Origin: JADZEM01 sp046328125 | GTDB taxonomy: Bacteria; Chloroflexota; UBA6077; JACCZL01 | Assembly: GCA_046328125.1 (NCBI GenBank) | Contig: JAXLXF010000010.1 | Span: 62,001-126,000 of the forward strand | DNA: 64,000 nucleotides | Direction: 5' to 3' | Made by a program: the position numbers and the translations under genes | The notes under the pieces: generated by a model | Databases searched by the model: none | Seen by the model: only the letters and a program-made list of their open reading frames with translations | What the model was told of the DNA's origin: nothing | Part shown: piece after piece, positions 16,324 to 25,205 of the stretch | How the letters are laid out: each line of letters opens with the position of its first letter | Position numbering within the stretch: position 1 is the first letter of the stretch

Positions 16324-17805
16324 TCAGGGGCGGCGGTCTTCGGGGCGGTACAGCCAGAACATGCCGACCCGGCCGGCTGGCCGGTAGGTGTCCTTGATCG
16401 CGAGGCGGACCTGTTCCGGGAGCAGCAGCTGTCGTTTCCAGAGGCGGGGCGCTCGAACGTCACTGCGCATCACGATCAGGTCGAATTCGGAGCGCTTGAT
16501 CCGCCGCTCGAGCTCGGTCGGGTCGAAGAAACCGCTTGTCGTGAGCATGCTGAGGTGGAACGTGTCCGAGACCACCAGCGGCCGTCCGGCCAGGAGCACG
16601 GCGAGCGGCTCCTCGGAGAGGACGCTGTCGGCAGCGGCGATCTCGGAGAGGGGGAGACGGCTGGTCGGATCCACGCCGCCGTCCAGCTGCCAGAACTCCC
16701 AGAGCCCGGCGGCCCAGACGACGGCGACGGCCGCGAGGGCGATGCTTGCGATCGCCTGGATTCGCGGGTAGCTCGGCCAGGAATCCCGTACCCCGCGCCA
16801 GAGCCAGTCCACACCGAGCGCGGCCGGGATGCACGCCGCGGTGGCTGGCTCGATCAGATAGTTGACGTCGCCGCCGGTGTTGCGCAGCGAGTAGAGCGCG
16901 AGCGCCGAGGACGCGGCGAAGTAGAGCAGTAGCAGGCCGCCGCGCCGGCGTGCGCCCGGCAGGATCGCGGCGACCACGGCCAATCCGACGGGCAGCCAGC
17001 CGTCCTGGTACAGCGGCTGGAAGTCTCGGAACGCCAGGTCGAAGCCGTTCTTTGGCGTGTTGACGTGGGCCAGGACGGTGTTGAGGACGTAGGTACCGTC
17101 GGTCAGCAGCTCCAAGAAGCCGACGGTGGCTCCCACCAGCACGCTCCAGGTGACGGCGAAGACGACGGCGGCACGCCAGCGTCCGGTCGTCAACAGCCAG
17201 AGCGTCGCGGCGGCCGGCAGCGCAACGGCGGTCTGCTTGGCGAAGACGGCCAGCACCGCGACGATGGCTGCCAGCCACGGGCGGTCCGGCCGCCAGAGGA
17301 GCGCGAGCATCGCGGCGAGCGAGAGCGCGACGGCCGGCACGTCCGGCCGGGCCGCGAACCCCCATTCGTCGAGGAACGGCAACGGGAGCAGCAGGCTCGC
17401 GCCGGCCAGCGCCGCGAGCCGCCCGGCGCCGCACCGCCGAGCCACGAGCCAGATCAGCGCGGTCGTGGCGAGGCTCGCGAGCAGCGTCAGCCAGCGGGCG
17501 AGGCCGGCCGTCTCCAGGACCGACAGCCCGAGAACGCGAGCAGACAGCCCGACGACGAGCGGCTGAATCGGCGGGTACGGCGTGATGAGATACGGAAACG
17601 CTCGGAAGTTCTGGTAGAGCGGCTCGCCATCTCTCACCCGAACGATCGCCGCGATGGTGGCGCCCTCCGGGTGCGTGATCGGCCAGGCCAGCCCGACCGA
17701 GCGCACGCCACTGAGGACGAACTGGGCTGAGAGCACCAGCCCGGCCAGGACAGTGCACACCATCGCGAGCCAGTTCAGGAACTGGATGGGCCGCTCGCCG
17801 CGCAT
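16324..17805 (-). CDS. GT-C-like multi-span membrane protein, probable glycosyltransferase
   Basis: A 493-residue protein with about ten to eleven hydrophobic segments and a soluble C-terminal tail (about 400-493). The first periplasmic loop has EGATIAAIVRVRDGEPLYQNF followed by TPYPPIQPLVVGL, the arrangement of GT39/GT87-type transferases, which use a polyprenyl-phosphate sugar. WGFAARPDVPAVAL and AVFAKQTAVALP are also typical of bacterial GT-C relatives. ATG at 17805; the SD is weak. It lies on the opposite strand to the ABC exporter, with the heptad repeat between them. The exact donor and acceptor are not determinable. Confidence 0.74.
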   Translation of the reverse strand: MRGERPIQFLNWLAMVCTVLAGLVLSAQFVLSGVRSVGLAWPITHPEGATIAAIVRVRDGEPLYQNFRAFPYLITPYPPIQPLVVGLSARVLGLSVLETAGLARWLTLLASLATTALIWLVARRCGAGRLAALAGASLLLPLPFLDEWGFAARPDVPAVALSLAAMLALLWRPDRPWLAAIVAVLAVFAKQTAVALPAAATLWLLTTGRWRAAVVFAVTWSVLVGATVGFLELLTDGTYVLNTVLAHVNTPKNGFDLAFRDFQPLYQDGWLPVGLAVVAAILPGARRRGGLLLLYFAASSALALYSLRNTGGDVNYLIEPATAACIPAALGVDWLWRGVRDSWPSYPRIQAIASIALAAVAVVWAAGLWEFWQLDGGVDPTSRLPLSEIAAADSVLSEEPLAVLLAGRPLVVSDTFHLSMLTTSGFFDPTELERRIKRSEFDLIVMRSDVRAPRLWKRQLLLPEQVRLAIKDTYRPAGRVGMFWLYRPEDRRP

Positions 17806-17830
17806 ACCCGACGTGCTTCGGAGCGTTGCA

Positions 17831-19174
17831 CTAGCGCGGCGGCCCGAGCCGGTAGATGGCGTGGTGGTCGGAGAAGTAGAGGGCGCCGTCCGGGCCGTTG
17901 CGGACGTAGAGACGACAGGGCTGGGTCACCACCTCCAGCTTGCCCGAGGTGTCGTACGCTGGCGGTTGAAGATTGAGGCGCCAAAGCGAGCCGGTGTTCC
18001 AGTCGCAGAAGAAGAGATCGTTGCGCCACTCCGGCACGGCGTTGCCCGTGTAGAAGGCCAGGCCGGTCGGGCCGTACCGCTCGTGGCCGGAGTCCCAGAC
18101 TGGATCGACCCAGTGGCCATCGCCGGGGCCGACCTTGCCGGCAGCCTCGGGCCAACCCAGGTTGCCCCCTCGCGGCACCCGGTGAACCTCGTCGTCGCCC
18201 TGGGGGCCGTTGTCGGAGATCCAGGGCAGGCCGGTGCCGGGCTGGAAGTCGAGGCCGAACGGGCTGCGGACGCCGCTCGCGAAGATCGGCTCATCGGGAT
18301 CGGGGTTGTCCGAGGGGATCGAGCCATCGGGGTTGAGGCGCAGGATCTTGCCGAACAGGCTTTTGGCCTTGCGGGCCTCGCTGCGCTTGGCGGTGTCCCC
18401 GACCGTCACGTACAGCTTGCCGTCCGGTCCAAACCCGATTCGACCGCCGTTGTGGTCGCCGTTCAGGTTCTCGGGGCTGGGCTTGCCGATCGGCAGGTTG
18501 TCGAAGATCAGCTCCTCGTCCACGCCTTTGCCGCCTCGCTCGGTGAAGCGGACGATGCGGTTGCGGCGAGGCTCGTTCTTCCCCTCGACGGCCTGCGAGT
18601 ACAGCACGTAGAACCAGTGATTCTGGGCGTAGTTGGGATCGAGGGCCAGGCCGAGCGCGCCCTGCTCCAGCCCCTGCGTGGTCGGCAGGGCGACGACCGG
18701 ATCGGGCTTGAGCTCGCCGTTCTCGACCAGCCGGACCTTGCCATACAGCTCGTTGACGAACAGTTGCTTGCCGTCCGGGGTGAACTCGAACGCGACCGGC
18801 AGCATCAGGCCGCTGACGTAGACGTCCTGAACGAGTCCGGTAGGCAGATTCGGTTTCGTGACGGTGGGGACGACGCGCGGCGTGGCGAGGTCGGCCGCCA
18901 TCTTCGTGCGTGGGCCGCGCTTCTCGCCGTCCTGCCGCTCGTCGGCGCTGTCGTCGGACGAGGCGCCAGGGGCCGCCGTGATCGGCAGGTTCGTGTCCTG
19001 CCAGGTGGTCGGGGTGCCCTTCGCTGCCGGCGCAGTTGGCGCCGTCCTGGGAGCCGGGACGGCAGCTGGAGCGGCGGTCGGGGCCGGCTTCTGGGAGGGT
19101 GCAGGGCTCGGCAGGGTGCAGGCGACCAGCGCCAGGGCGGACATCAACGTGACAAGCTGAGCGACACGACGCAT
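17831..19174 (-). CDS. PQQ-dependent sugar dehydrogenase, lipoprotein (second copy)
   Basis: A 447-residue exported propeller protein. The lipoprotein signal ends in ALALVACTLP (lipobox LVAC). A Pro/Ala-rich linker (about 22-55) and an acidic segment precede the catalytic domain (about 115-447). Landmarks: GLEQGALGLALDPNYAQN, DHNGGRIGFGPDGKLYVTVGD with the candidate catalytic His, GVRSPFGLDFQP and the terminal DGALYFSDHHAIYRL. It is only distantly similar to the protein at 6924-8276 and lacks the GGYVYRG segment, so it may belong to another subgroup. Start ATG 19174 has GGAGA 9 bases before it. Sugar oxidation in the periplasm or at the surface is inferred from the family. Confidence 0.83.
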   Translation of the reverse strand: MRRVAQLVTLMSALALVACTLPSPAPSQKPAPTAAPAAVPAPRTAPTAPAAKGTPTTWQDTNLPITAAPGASSDDSADERQDGEKRGPRTKMAADLATPRVVPTVTKPNLPTGLVQDVYVSGLMLPVAFEFTPDGKQLFVNELYGKVRLVENGELKPDPVVALPTTQGLEQGALGLALDPNYAQNHWFYVLYSQAVEGKNEPRRNRIVRFTERGGKGVDEELIFDNLPIGKPSPENLNGDHNGGRIGFGPDGKLYVTVGDTAKRSEARKAKSLFGKILRLNPDGSIPSDNPDPDEPIFASGVRSPFGLDFQPGTGLPWISDNGPQGDDEVHRVPRGGNLGWPEAAGKVGPGDGHWVDPVWDSGHERYGPTGLAFYTGNAVPEWRNDLFFCDWNTGSLWRLNLQPPAYDTSGKLEVVTQPCRLYVRNGPDGALYFSDHHAIYRLGPPR

Positions 19175-19497
19175 GGACAGGGTCTCCGTGGCGGGGCGAC
19201 AGTGCGGGGCGTCGCCAGTATACCCGACGGTTCCCGTCGGCCCGACCAGCGTGTTCGGCGCGGGTCTGCGTCAGCTCTTTGGGGGCGCGATGAATCTTGG
19301 GGGCGCGATGAATCTTGGGGGCGCGATGAACGTCGCGCCCGTACAGAGATGCTGCCTTGTACGGGCGCGATTCATCGCGCCCCCATTGCGCCCCCAGTCT
19401 GCCTCGCGCCCCCAGTCTGCCTCGCGCCCCCAGTCTGCCTCGTGCCCCAGTCTGCCTCAGTCCAACACATTGACGCACACCCGCCTGATGCGGACCG
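19175..19497. repeat. Repeat-rich intergenic region with two 18-bp tandem arrays
   Basis: No gene is supported in these 323 bases. From 19279 to about 19332 an 18-bp unit containing GGGGGCGCGATGAATC occurs about three times; the last merges into a GCGCGATGAACGTCGCGCCC palindrome. A matching inverse copy (GTACGGGCGCGATTCATCGC) follows at about 19360. From 19396 to 19460 a second 18-bp unit (AGTCTGCCTCGCGCCCCC) occurs four times, with the last copies degenerate. The GGGCGC palindromes belong to the family at 15348-15408 and 63262-63329. Confidence 0.75.
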
Positions 19498-21456
19498 TCA
19501 ACCGTGCGCCGTGCCGCCGGCCAACGCCGTTCCGTTCGTGGTCGTGCCGTTCGTGCAGGTGACCGGCTTCATCAGCGCGTCGTGCCAGAGCTGGAAGATG
19601 AGCAGGGTCCAGATCAGCTTCCGGTTGTCGCGCCGGCGCAGGTAGTGCTCGTCCAGCAGCTGGCGGACTGCCGCCGGCCGGAAAAAGCCATCCTCACGCA
19701 GCCGCCGCGCCGACAGGGTGTCCTCGACCAGCTCGCGAAGCGGTCCGACCAGCCACTTGGCGACCGGCATGTTGAACCCCTTCTTCTTGCGGTCGGTGAT
19801 CTCGGGGGGCAGGACGCGGCGCAGCGCCTTGCGGAACAGGTACTTGGTGGTGAATCCTCGCAGTTTGAGGTCGTGCGGCAGCGCGGTGGCCCACTCGACC
19901 AGCAGGTGGTTGAGCAGCGGCACCCGAACCTCCAGCGAGCAGGCCATGCTGGCGCGGTCCACCTTCTGGAGGATGTCTCCCTCCAGGTACATCTTCATGT
20001 CCCAGTACAGCAGCTGGTTGACGGCCTGCCTGGCGGCGCAGCGGCGCTGGTGCTGGGTGACGATCTCGAAGACGTCGCGCTCGTCCACGTAGGCCCACGG
20101 CTCCAGGATCGAGCGAGTCTCATCTGGCGTGAACGATCCGAGCCACTGGTGATGGCGGGTGCCGACCGGTGCGCCGCGCGCGCTGATGAACCGCTTCAGC
20201 TTGAAATCGAAGCTGACGTTGTCGAACGACGTTGGCAACTGACGAATGATCTTCGGGACGATGTCGCGGCGGACCGGCTCCGGCACGACCATCTCGTAGT
20301 ACTCGATAAGGCGGTGGGCCTGGTACGTTGGATACCCGGCGAACAGCTCGTCGCCGCCGTCGCCGCCGAGCGCGACCTTGACGTGCTGCTGGACCAGATG
20401 CGAGAGCAGGTAGGTCGGCACGAACGAGGAGTCGCCGAGCGGCTCGTCCACCAGCTCGCCGAGCTTCGGGACCAGCGCCAGCAGACGGTCCGCGCTGACG
20501 ACGATCTCGTGGTGCTCGGCGCCAGTCCGCTCCGCGACGACCCTGGCGAACGACGACTCGTCAAACGAGGCATCCTCGAAGGTGGCGGTGAACGTCTTGA
20601 GGCGGCCGGGGTAGTGGCGGGCCGCCATCACCGCGATGGCGCTCGAATCGAGGCCACCGGAGAGCAGCACGCCGACCGGCACGTCGCTGACCAGCTCGCG
20701 GCGCACGGACTCCTCGATCCGGTCCAGCAGCTCGTGCTCGTACTCGCGCTCGGATTTGCGGCCAGACTCGCTGCGCTCTAGCCGCACGTCCCAGTACGGC
20801 TCGACGGTCACGCGGCCGGCCTGGACGGTCAGGGTGTGGCCCGGCGGCAGCTTCTTGATGCCCTTGATAATCGAGCGCGGCGTCGGCACGTACTCGAACG
20901 TCAGATAGTCGTTGAACGAAACGAGGTCGACCTGCTTCGTGAGACGGGGATGCGCCAGCATGACCCGCAGCTCGGACGCGAAGATCAGGCTGTCGTCGGT
21001 CTGGGCGTAGAAGAGCGGCTTGATACCGAGGCGGTCACGGGCGATGAACAGCGAGCGGCGCGGCTTGTCCCAGATCGCGAAGGAGAAGATGCCGTTCAGG
21101 TGTTGGACGCACTCGGTGCCGAACTCCTCGTAGGCGTGGACGATGGTCTCGGTGTCCGAGTGGTCGGTGGCGAACCGATGGCCGAGGTGCTGCAGCTGGC
21201 TCCTGAGCGAGGCGTGGTTGTAGATCTCGCCGTTGAAGACGATGGTGATCGAGCCGTCCTCGTTCTGGATCGGCTGCTGGCCGCCGGCGAGGTCGATGAT
21301 GGCGAGGCGGACGGCGCCGAGCGCGACCTGGGCGTCCCCGAACACACCCTCGCCGTCCGGGCCACGGTGGCGCATCGTCGTGAGCATGGCGCGCATGACG
21401 TCGAGGCTGGGCGGGGCGCCGTCGCGCAGCTTCACTTCACCGCAGATGCCACACAC
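19498..21456 (-). CDS. asnB: Asparagine synthetase (glutamine-hydrolysing)
   Basis: A 652-residue AsnB-type enzyme making Asn from Asp, Gln and ATP. The GTG start is followed at once by the nucleophile Cys2 (MCGICGE), so the start is firm. The class II glutaminase domain (1-210) shows RHRGPDG and NGEIYNH. The synthetase domain has the PP-loop SGGLDSS (about residue 268) and GDGGDELFAGYPTY. The C-terminal tail is Thr/Gly/Asn-rich and probably disordered. Such AsnB relatives often sit in surface-glycan clusters, where some amidate sugars or peptides, and this gene is surrounded by glycosyltransferases and an RmlD-like reductase. Plain asparagine synthesis is the default call. Confidence 0.92.
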   Translation of the reverse strand: MCGICGEVKLRDGAPPSLDVMRAMLTTMRHRGPDGEGVFGDAQVALGAVRLAIIDLAGGQQPIQNEDGSITIVFNGEIYNHASLRSQLQHLGHRFATDHSDTETIVHAYEEFGTECVQHLNGIFSFAIWDKPRRSLFIARDRLGIKPLFYAQTDDSLIFASELRVMLAHPRLTKQVDLVSFNDYLTFEYVPTPRSIIKGIKKLPPGHTLTVQAGRVTVEPYWDVRLERSESGRKSEREYEHELLDRIEESVRRELVSDVPVGVLLSGGLDSSAIAVMAARHYPGRLKTFTATFEDASFDESSFARVVAERTGAEHHEIVVSADRLLALVPKLGELVDEPLGDSSFVPTYLLSHLVQQHVKVALGGDGGDELFAGYPTYQAHRLIEYYEMVVPEPVRRDIVPKIIRQLPTSFDNVSFDFKLKRFISARGAPVGTRHHQWLGSFTPDETRSILEPWAYVDERDVFEIVTQHQRRCAARQAVNQLLYWDMKMYLEGDILQKVDRASMACSLEVRVPLLNHLLVEWATALPHDLKLRGFTTKYLFRKALRRVLPPEITDRKKKGFNMPVAKWLVGPLRELVEDTLSARRLREDGFFRPAAVRQLLDEHYLRRRDNRKLIWTLLIFQLWHDALMKPVTCTNGTTTNGTALAGGTAHG

Positions 21457-21533
21457 GCGTCGTCGTCCAATCAGGCGCCAGAATGCCGGTGTCGGTGGGC
21501 GTTACTCTATCGGACGGCTGTGGGAGAGGGCCA

Positions 21534-21589
21534 GAGGCGAGGGGCGAGGGGCGAGGGGCGAGGGGCGAGAGACGAGGGACGAGGGACGG
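21534..21589. repeat. 7-bp tandem repeat (GGGGCGA-type, 8 units)
   Basis: Eight consecutive heptads, four of them exactly GGGGCGA and the rest one or two bases different, lie upstream of asnB. Same heptad style as 16251-16299. Confidence 0.8.
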
Positions 21590-21614
21590 ACGGTGAATCG
21601 GCTCTGTGACGCGA

Positions 21615-21657
21615 AGACGCCCCCGCCGTCCCGTGTGAGGAATCGGCGGGGGCGTCT
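21615..21657 (-). terminator. Intrinsic-type terminator after the thioredoxin gene
   Basis: A perfect 14-bp stem (AGACGCCCCCGCCG with its complement) and a 15-base loop, about 32 bases past the thioredoxin stop on the minus strand. No clear U-run. Confidence 0.55.
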
Positions 21658-21688
21658 GGCGTGCCTCGGGCGAGCGGTGTGCCCAGCG

Positions 21689-22015
21689 TCAGCTAATGTG
21701 CTTCTCGACCTTCGCCAGGATCTGCTTCTCGGGCATGAACCCGACCAGCGTCTCGACCGGCTGGCCGTCCTTGAAAAGAATCAGCGTCGGGATGCCCCGG
21801 ATGCGGAACTCGTTCATCATCCTGGGGTTCTCGTCCACGTTGACCTTGGCGATCTTCAGCTTGCCTTCCTGCTCTTCGGCGATCTTCTCCAGGTGGGGAG
21901 CGATCATCTTGCAGGGCTGGCACCACTCGGCCCAGAAATCGACGAGGACCGGCGTCTCAGCCTGAAGAACCTCGGTCTCGAACGTGCCGTCGGTGACGGC
22001 GACGGGGTGTGCCAT
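21689..22015 (-). CDS. trxA: Thioredoxin
   Basis: A 108-residue cytosolic disulfide reductase. The fold is complete: VLVDFWAEWCQPC, the cis-proline loop GIPTLILFKDG and a final amphipathic helix. The active site is WCQPC rather than the usual WCGPC, a variant seen in some bacterial thioredoxins and likely to shift the redox potential. I start at ATG 22015, with AGAGGT 6 bases upstream; a frame opening at 22090 adds 25 residues with no homology. It is a single-gene unit, with a hairpin downstream and palindromic repeats upstream. Confidence 0.93.
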   Translation of the reverse strand: MAHPVAVTDGTFETEVLQAETPVLVDFWAEWCQPCKMIAPHLEKIAEEQEGKLKIAKVNVDENPRMMNEFRIRGIPTLILFKDGQPVETLVGFMPEKQILAKVEKHIS

Positions 22016-22165
22016 GTTGTGTACCTCTGTGGCGGCGGAGCGATCCGCCCTCATGCTCGCCTCGAGCGCTCGAAATCTTCCCCGAGACACTACTTATAAC
22101 GCACGGCCTGTGCAGGTATTCCCGCACGAGTCGTGCCGGAACGAGCGCGCGTCCAGAGTCGAGTC

Positions 22166-22274
22166 CGTGGGTTGAAACCCACGCCTACAATCTTTCGTCG
22201 CTCTGCGACGAGTGAGCCTGCTCCGGCGTGGCGTAGCCACGCACCACTGGTAGCCGTGGACTTCAATCCACGGC
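22166..22274. repeat. Cluster of three small palindromes, CCGTGG family
   Basis: Between the thioredoxin and RmlD-like genes: CGTGGGTT-GA-AACCCACG (22166-22183), GCGTGGC-GTA-GCCACGC (22226-22242) and GCCGTGGA-CTTCAA-TCCACGGC (22253-22274). The first and third match copies at 47246-47265 and 56827-56848. They read like small mobile hairpins or RNA 3' ends. No gene is supported in 22016-22278. Confidence 0.7.
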
Positions 22275-22278
22275 CCGT

Positions 22279-23193
22279 CTAGCTGAGAAGGCCAGCCTGC
22301 TCGAACTGCTGCTTGACGATTGCCAGCCCGTCGGCGGCACTGAGGATCGGCACGCTCGGGAACGTCGAGCGGAACTTGTGCATGACGAGGCCGGCGTTGA
22401 GCGGCCGGGGGGCGGCCTGCCCGAGCGATGCCGTGGACGCGCGGTCGATCAGGCTCGCGTCCAGGCCGAACGTCTCGGCGACCTGGCGCGAGAATTCCAG
22501 GCGTGAGATCACGTCGGCGCCGGCCGTGTTGAAAATGCCGATCCGCTGTCTGGTGGCGAGCGCCACGACCATCTGGGCCAGGTTGTCGGCCAGGGTGGGT
22601 GAGCCGACCTGATCGTCCACGATGCGGACGCGCCGGCCAGCCTTCAGCTCCCCGACGAGCCAGAGCACGAAGTTGGACCGGACGTGCGGCGCATAGCCGT
22701 ACACCACGGTGGTCCGCGCGATGGCCCAGTTGCCGGCCGCCGCCGCGAGAGCCTGCTCCCCGCCATGCTTGGTCTTCGCGTACCAGCCGAGCGGGTTGAC
22801 GGGATCGTACTCGCGGTACGGGCCGTCCGTGCCGTCGAAGACGTACTCGGTGGAGAGGTAGACGAGGCGGATGCCACGCTCGGCGCACGCCTGGGCAAGG
22901 TTGCTGGTGCCCTCGGCGTTGATCGCCCAGGCGAGATCGCGGTCGCGCTCGGCGGCATCGACGTTGGTGAAAGCGCCGGCGTGGATGACGACGTCTGGCC
23001 GGGCCGCGTCCAAAGCCGCTCTCACGTCCTGAGCATCGGTGACGTCCATCCAGAAGACCGGGAAGTCGCCCAGGAAGTCGTTCGTGCGCTCGCGATGGTA
23101 TGCGCCGAGCGGCTGGTGCGCCGGATTCGCGAGCAGCTGCTCCAGCACCTTCGTCCCGACCAGGCCGTTACTGCCGGTCACCAGGATGCGCAT
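22279..23193 (-). CDS. dTDP-4-dehydrorhamnose reductase-like SDR (RmlD family)
   Basis: A 304-residue extended SDR. The NAD(P)-binding loop is MRILVTGSNGLVG at the very start. Other landmarks are HAGAFTNVDAAE, the STEYVFDG strand and the catalytic WYAKTK (YxxxK). RmlD completes dTDP-L-rhamnose; the same family also contains the MAT2B type. The ATG at 23193 has GGGAGGG 5 bases before it, so the frame extension to 23316 is rejected. The other rml genes are not in the window. Given the GTs, AsnB and exporter around it, a role in nucleotide-sugar supply for surface glycans is likely. Confidence 0.82.
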   Translation of the reverse strand: MRILVTGSNGLVGTKVLEQLLANPAHQPLGAYHRERTNDFLGDFPVFWMDVTDAQDVRAALDAARPDVVIHAGAFTNVDAAERDRDLAWAINAEGTSNLAQACAERGIRLVYLSTEYVFDGTDGPYREYDPVNPLGWYAKTKHGGEQALAAAAGNWAIARTTVVYGYAPHVRSNFVLWLVGELKAGRRVRIVDDQVGSPTLADNLAQMVVALATRQRIGIFNTAGADVISRLEFSRQVAETFGLDASLIDRASTASLGQAAPRPLNAGLVMHKFRSTFPSVPILSAADGLAIVKQQFEQAGLLS

Positions 23194-23478
23194 CTGAGCC
23201 CTCCCAATCGACCGGTTTGCCGGCCTGCTCCCCTGCGTGGTGTCGTTGCAGTATGCTCGGCATCGTGTGGGTGCCGCGACTTTTGGAACAGGTCTGGGTC
23301 GAAGCCGGGGTAGCACGCGGGGAATGGGCCGGGCATACTAGGGCAGATCGCCGTGTTGTAGTCAGTGACTGACGCCTGACGCGCCGACGTTCCAGATGCA
23401 CATCGTTGCAAGAAGCCGCGAGCCTGTGGTATCCCTCGCTGCGCGGTTGGGCGGAATCCTTGGTAGTGAGGGGGGCCT

Positions 23479-24450
23479 GTGGCGGCTCGGATCGAGACGG
23501 TCACCACGATCGTCGGGTCTCGCTGCGATGCGATCGACGACCTGATCCGGGACGTCATCGCCCATGACGGAGTCCCACCGGTCGGCGAGCACAAGTATCT
23601 GAAGCTTCACGACGGTGCGAACACCGCGCGGGCAGTCCTGGCCTGGGATGCCGACCGCCTGATCGGGTACGGCCAGGTGCTCCTCGCCGAAACGCTCGCG
23701 ACGGCCGAGATCGTCGTGCGGCCCAGCCTGCGACGGCGCGGAATCGGGCGGCAACTGCTCGCCGAAGTCGAGGAGCTGGCCCAGACGGGCGGCGCGCGGG
23801 AGCTGAAGCTGTGGGCGTACGGCGCGCTGCCGGCCAGCGAGGCGATCGCGCGACGCTGCGGGATCGCGCCAAGCCGGAGCCTGCTCCAGCTCGAAGTGCC
23901 GCTCGACCATCTGCGCTCGACCTGCCTTCCGGCCGGCTACGCGATCCGGACGTTCGACGTGGCCCACGACCGTGAGCCCTGGCTCCGCCTCCACAACGAG
24001 GTGTTCGCGGATCACCCGGAGAACGGCACGTGGTCGTCAGACGACCTGTCGATGCGGCTGCGGCAGCCGTGGTTCGAGGCTGGCGACTTCCTGATCGCCG
24101 AGCGCGATGGGCAGATGGTCGGGTTCAACTGGCTGAAGCGGGTGCCCGAGGCGCCGCCAGACCGCCCCGAAGGTGAGATCTACATCATCGGGGTGGCGGA
24201 CTCGGAGCGCGGGCGGGGCCTGGGGAAGGCGCTGGCGCTACTGGGCCTTCACCACCTGCGCGCCGAGGGCATGCAGACCTGCACGCTGTTCGTGGAAGCG
24301 GACAACGTGCCGGCGCTGGCGCTGTACCGGGCGCTCGGGTTCAGCACGCGCCACACGCATCGGTGTTACACCGTGCCGCTGCCGGCCATCGCCGCCTCGA
24401 CCGTCGAGTCGAAGCTGTGCGCGCCAGGCCTCGCGCCGCGCTCGGCCTGA
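23479..24450 (+). CDS. Double-GNAT acetyltransferase, mycothiol synthase (MshD)-like
   Basis: A 323-residue protein with two GNAT folds: N-terminal about 5-150 (VVRPSLRRRGIGRQLLAEVEE) and C-terminal about 155-300 (IGVADSERGRGLGKALALLG). The second half carries the pattern known from MshD: HNEVFADHPENGTW, DLSMRLRQPWFEAGDF, MVGFNWLKR and GEIYIIGV. MshD acetylates Cys-GlcN-Ins in the last step of mycothiol synthesis. No mshA, mshB or mshC gene is in the window, so it may act on another thiol or amine. GTG at 23479 has GAGGGGG 3 bases upstream. Double-GNAT is sure; the MshD-like role is probable. Confidence 0.75.
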   Translation: MAARIETVTTIVGSRCDAIDDLIRDVIAHDGVPPVGEHKYLKLHDGANTARAVLAWDADRLIGYGQVLLAETLATAEIVVRPSLRRRGIGRQLLAEVEELAQTGGARELKLWAYGALPASEAIARRCGIAPSRSLLQLEVPLDHLRSTCLPAGYAIRTFDVAHDREPWLRLHNEVFADHPENGTWSSDDLSMRLRQPWFEAGDFLIAERDGQMVGFNWLKRVPEAPPDRPEGEIYIIGVADSERGRGLGKALALLGLHHLRAEGMQTCTLFVEADNVPALALYRALGFSTRHTHRCYTVPLPAIAASTVESKLCAPGLAPRSA

Positions 24451-24665
24451 GCCGTCGCTCGAGCCCGGCGTAACAGGCAGCCTCCGGGGTGGCCCGGCTG
24501 TGGCCGGCCTGTGGCGGTGGAGCATCCGTCCTCCGGGGGCGCCCCTGGTACACTTACCGACCACGCCGTGGGCGCAGGGGCCGCCAGCTTCTGGCACATG
24601 CACTCAGCCCACGTGCGTCGAACGTGAACGATCCTCTACAGCTTGCCCGTGCCAGGAGTCGGACC

Positions 24666-25175
24666 ATGCTGAAGATTCATCTGTCCTGGGAGGACATCGA
24701 GGAGCTGGTCGCGCGGCTCGTGGCCGACCTGCCCCGTGACTACGACCTGCTGCTCGTCGTGACGCGCGGCGGGATGGTGCCGGCCTGCCTCATCAGCGAG
24801 CAGACCGAGATCCGGAACATCGTGGCTGCCGCCGTGATGTTCTACACCGGCGACGGTCAGACCTTGCCCGATCCCGTCTTCCTCCAGTTCCCGGCCGATC
24901 CGCTGCTCTATGGCAAGCGGATCTTGATCGTGGACGACGTCTGGGACACCGGGCGGACCATCGTGGCGGTCAAGCAGCGCATCCTCGCGGCGGGCGGCCA
25001 GGCCGATCTGGCAGTGCTCCACTACAAGCCGACCCACTCGGCATATGACGACCGCCCGGACTACTACGCCGACAAGACCGACGCCTGGATCGTCTACCCG
25101 TGGGATCCGGTCCGCGCCAAGCAGCCGGTCGGGGTGGGCGCCTGGAAGCTGGACCGCGAGGCGAGCGCGACGTAG
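24666..25175 (+). CDS. Phosphoribosyltransferase (xanthine/hypoxanthine type)
   Basis: A 169-residue type I PRTase. The PRPP-binding loop is ILIVDDVWDTGRTI at about residues 87-100. The N-terminal part has the VVTRGGMVPA loop that binds pyrophosphate. Short length and the TRGG form resemble Gpt-like or archaeal-type hypoxanthine PRTases used in purine salvage; base preference cannot be read. ATG 24666 with AGGAG 5 bases upstream is chosen over an upstream start at 24489 whose added residues are low-complexity. It stands alone between a GNAT gene and an opposite-strand membrane gene. Confidence 0.82.
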   Translation: MLKIHLSWEDIEELVARLVADLPRDYDLLLVVTRGGMVPACLISEQTEIRNIVAAAVMFYTGDGQTLPDPVFLQFPADPLLYGKRILIVDDVWDTGRTIVAVKQRILAAGGQADLAVLHYKPTHSAYDDRPDYYADKTDAWIVYPWDPVRAKQPVGVGAWKLDREASAT

Positions 25176-25205
25176 GACCGCACCGTCCGCCTGCCCGCAA
25201 GCCGA

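Noticed and set aside
19396..19460. CRISPR array from the 18-bp repeats
   Set aside because: The units are directly adjacent with no unique spacers, and there are no cas genes.
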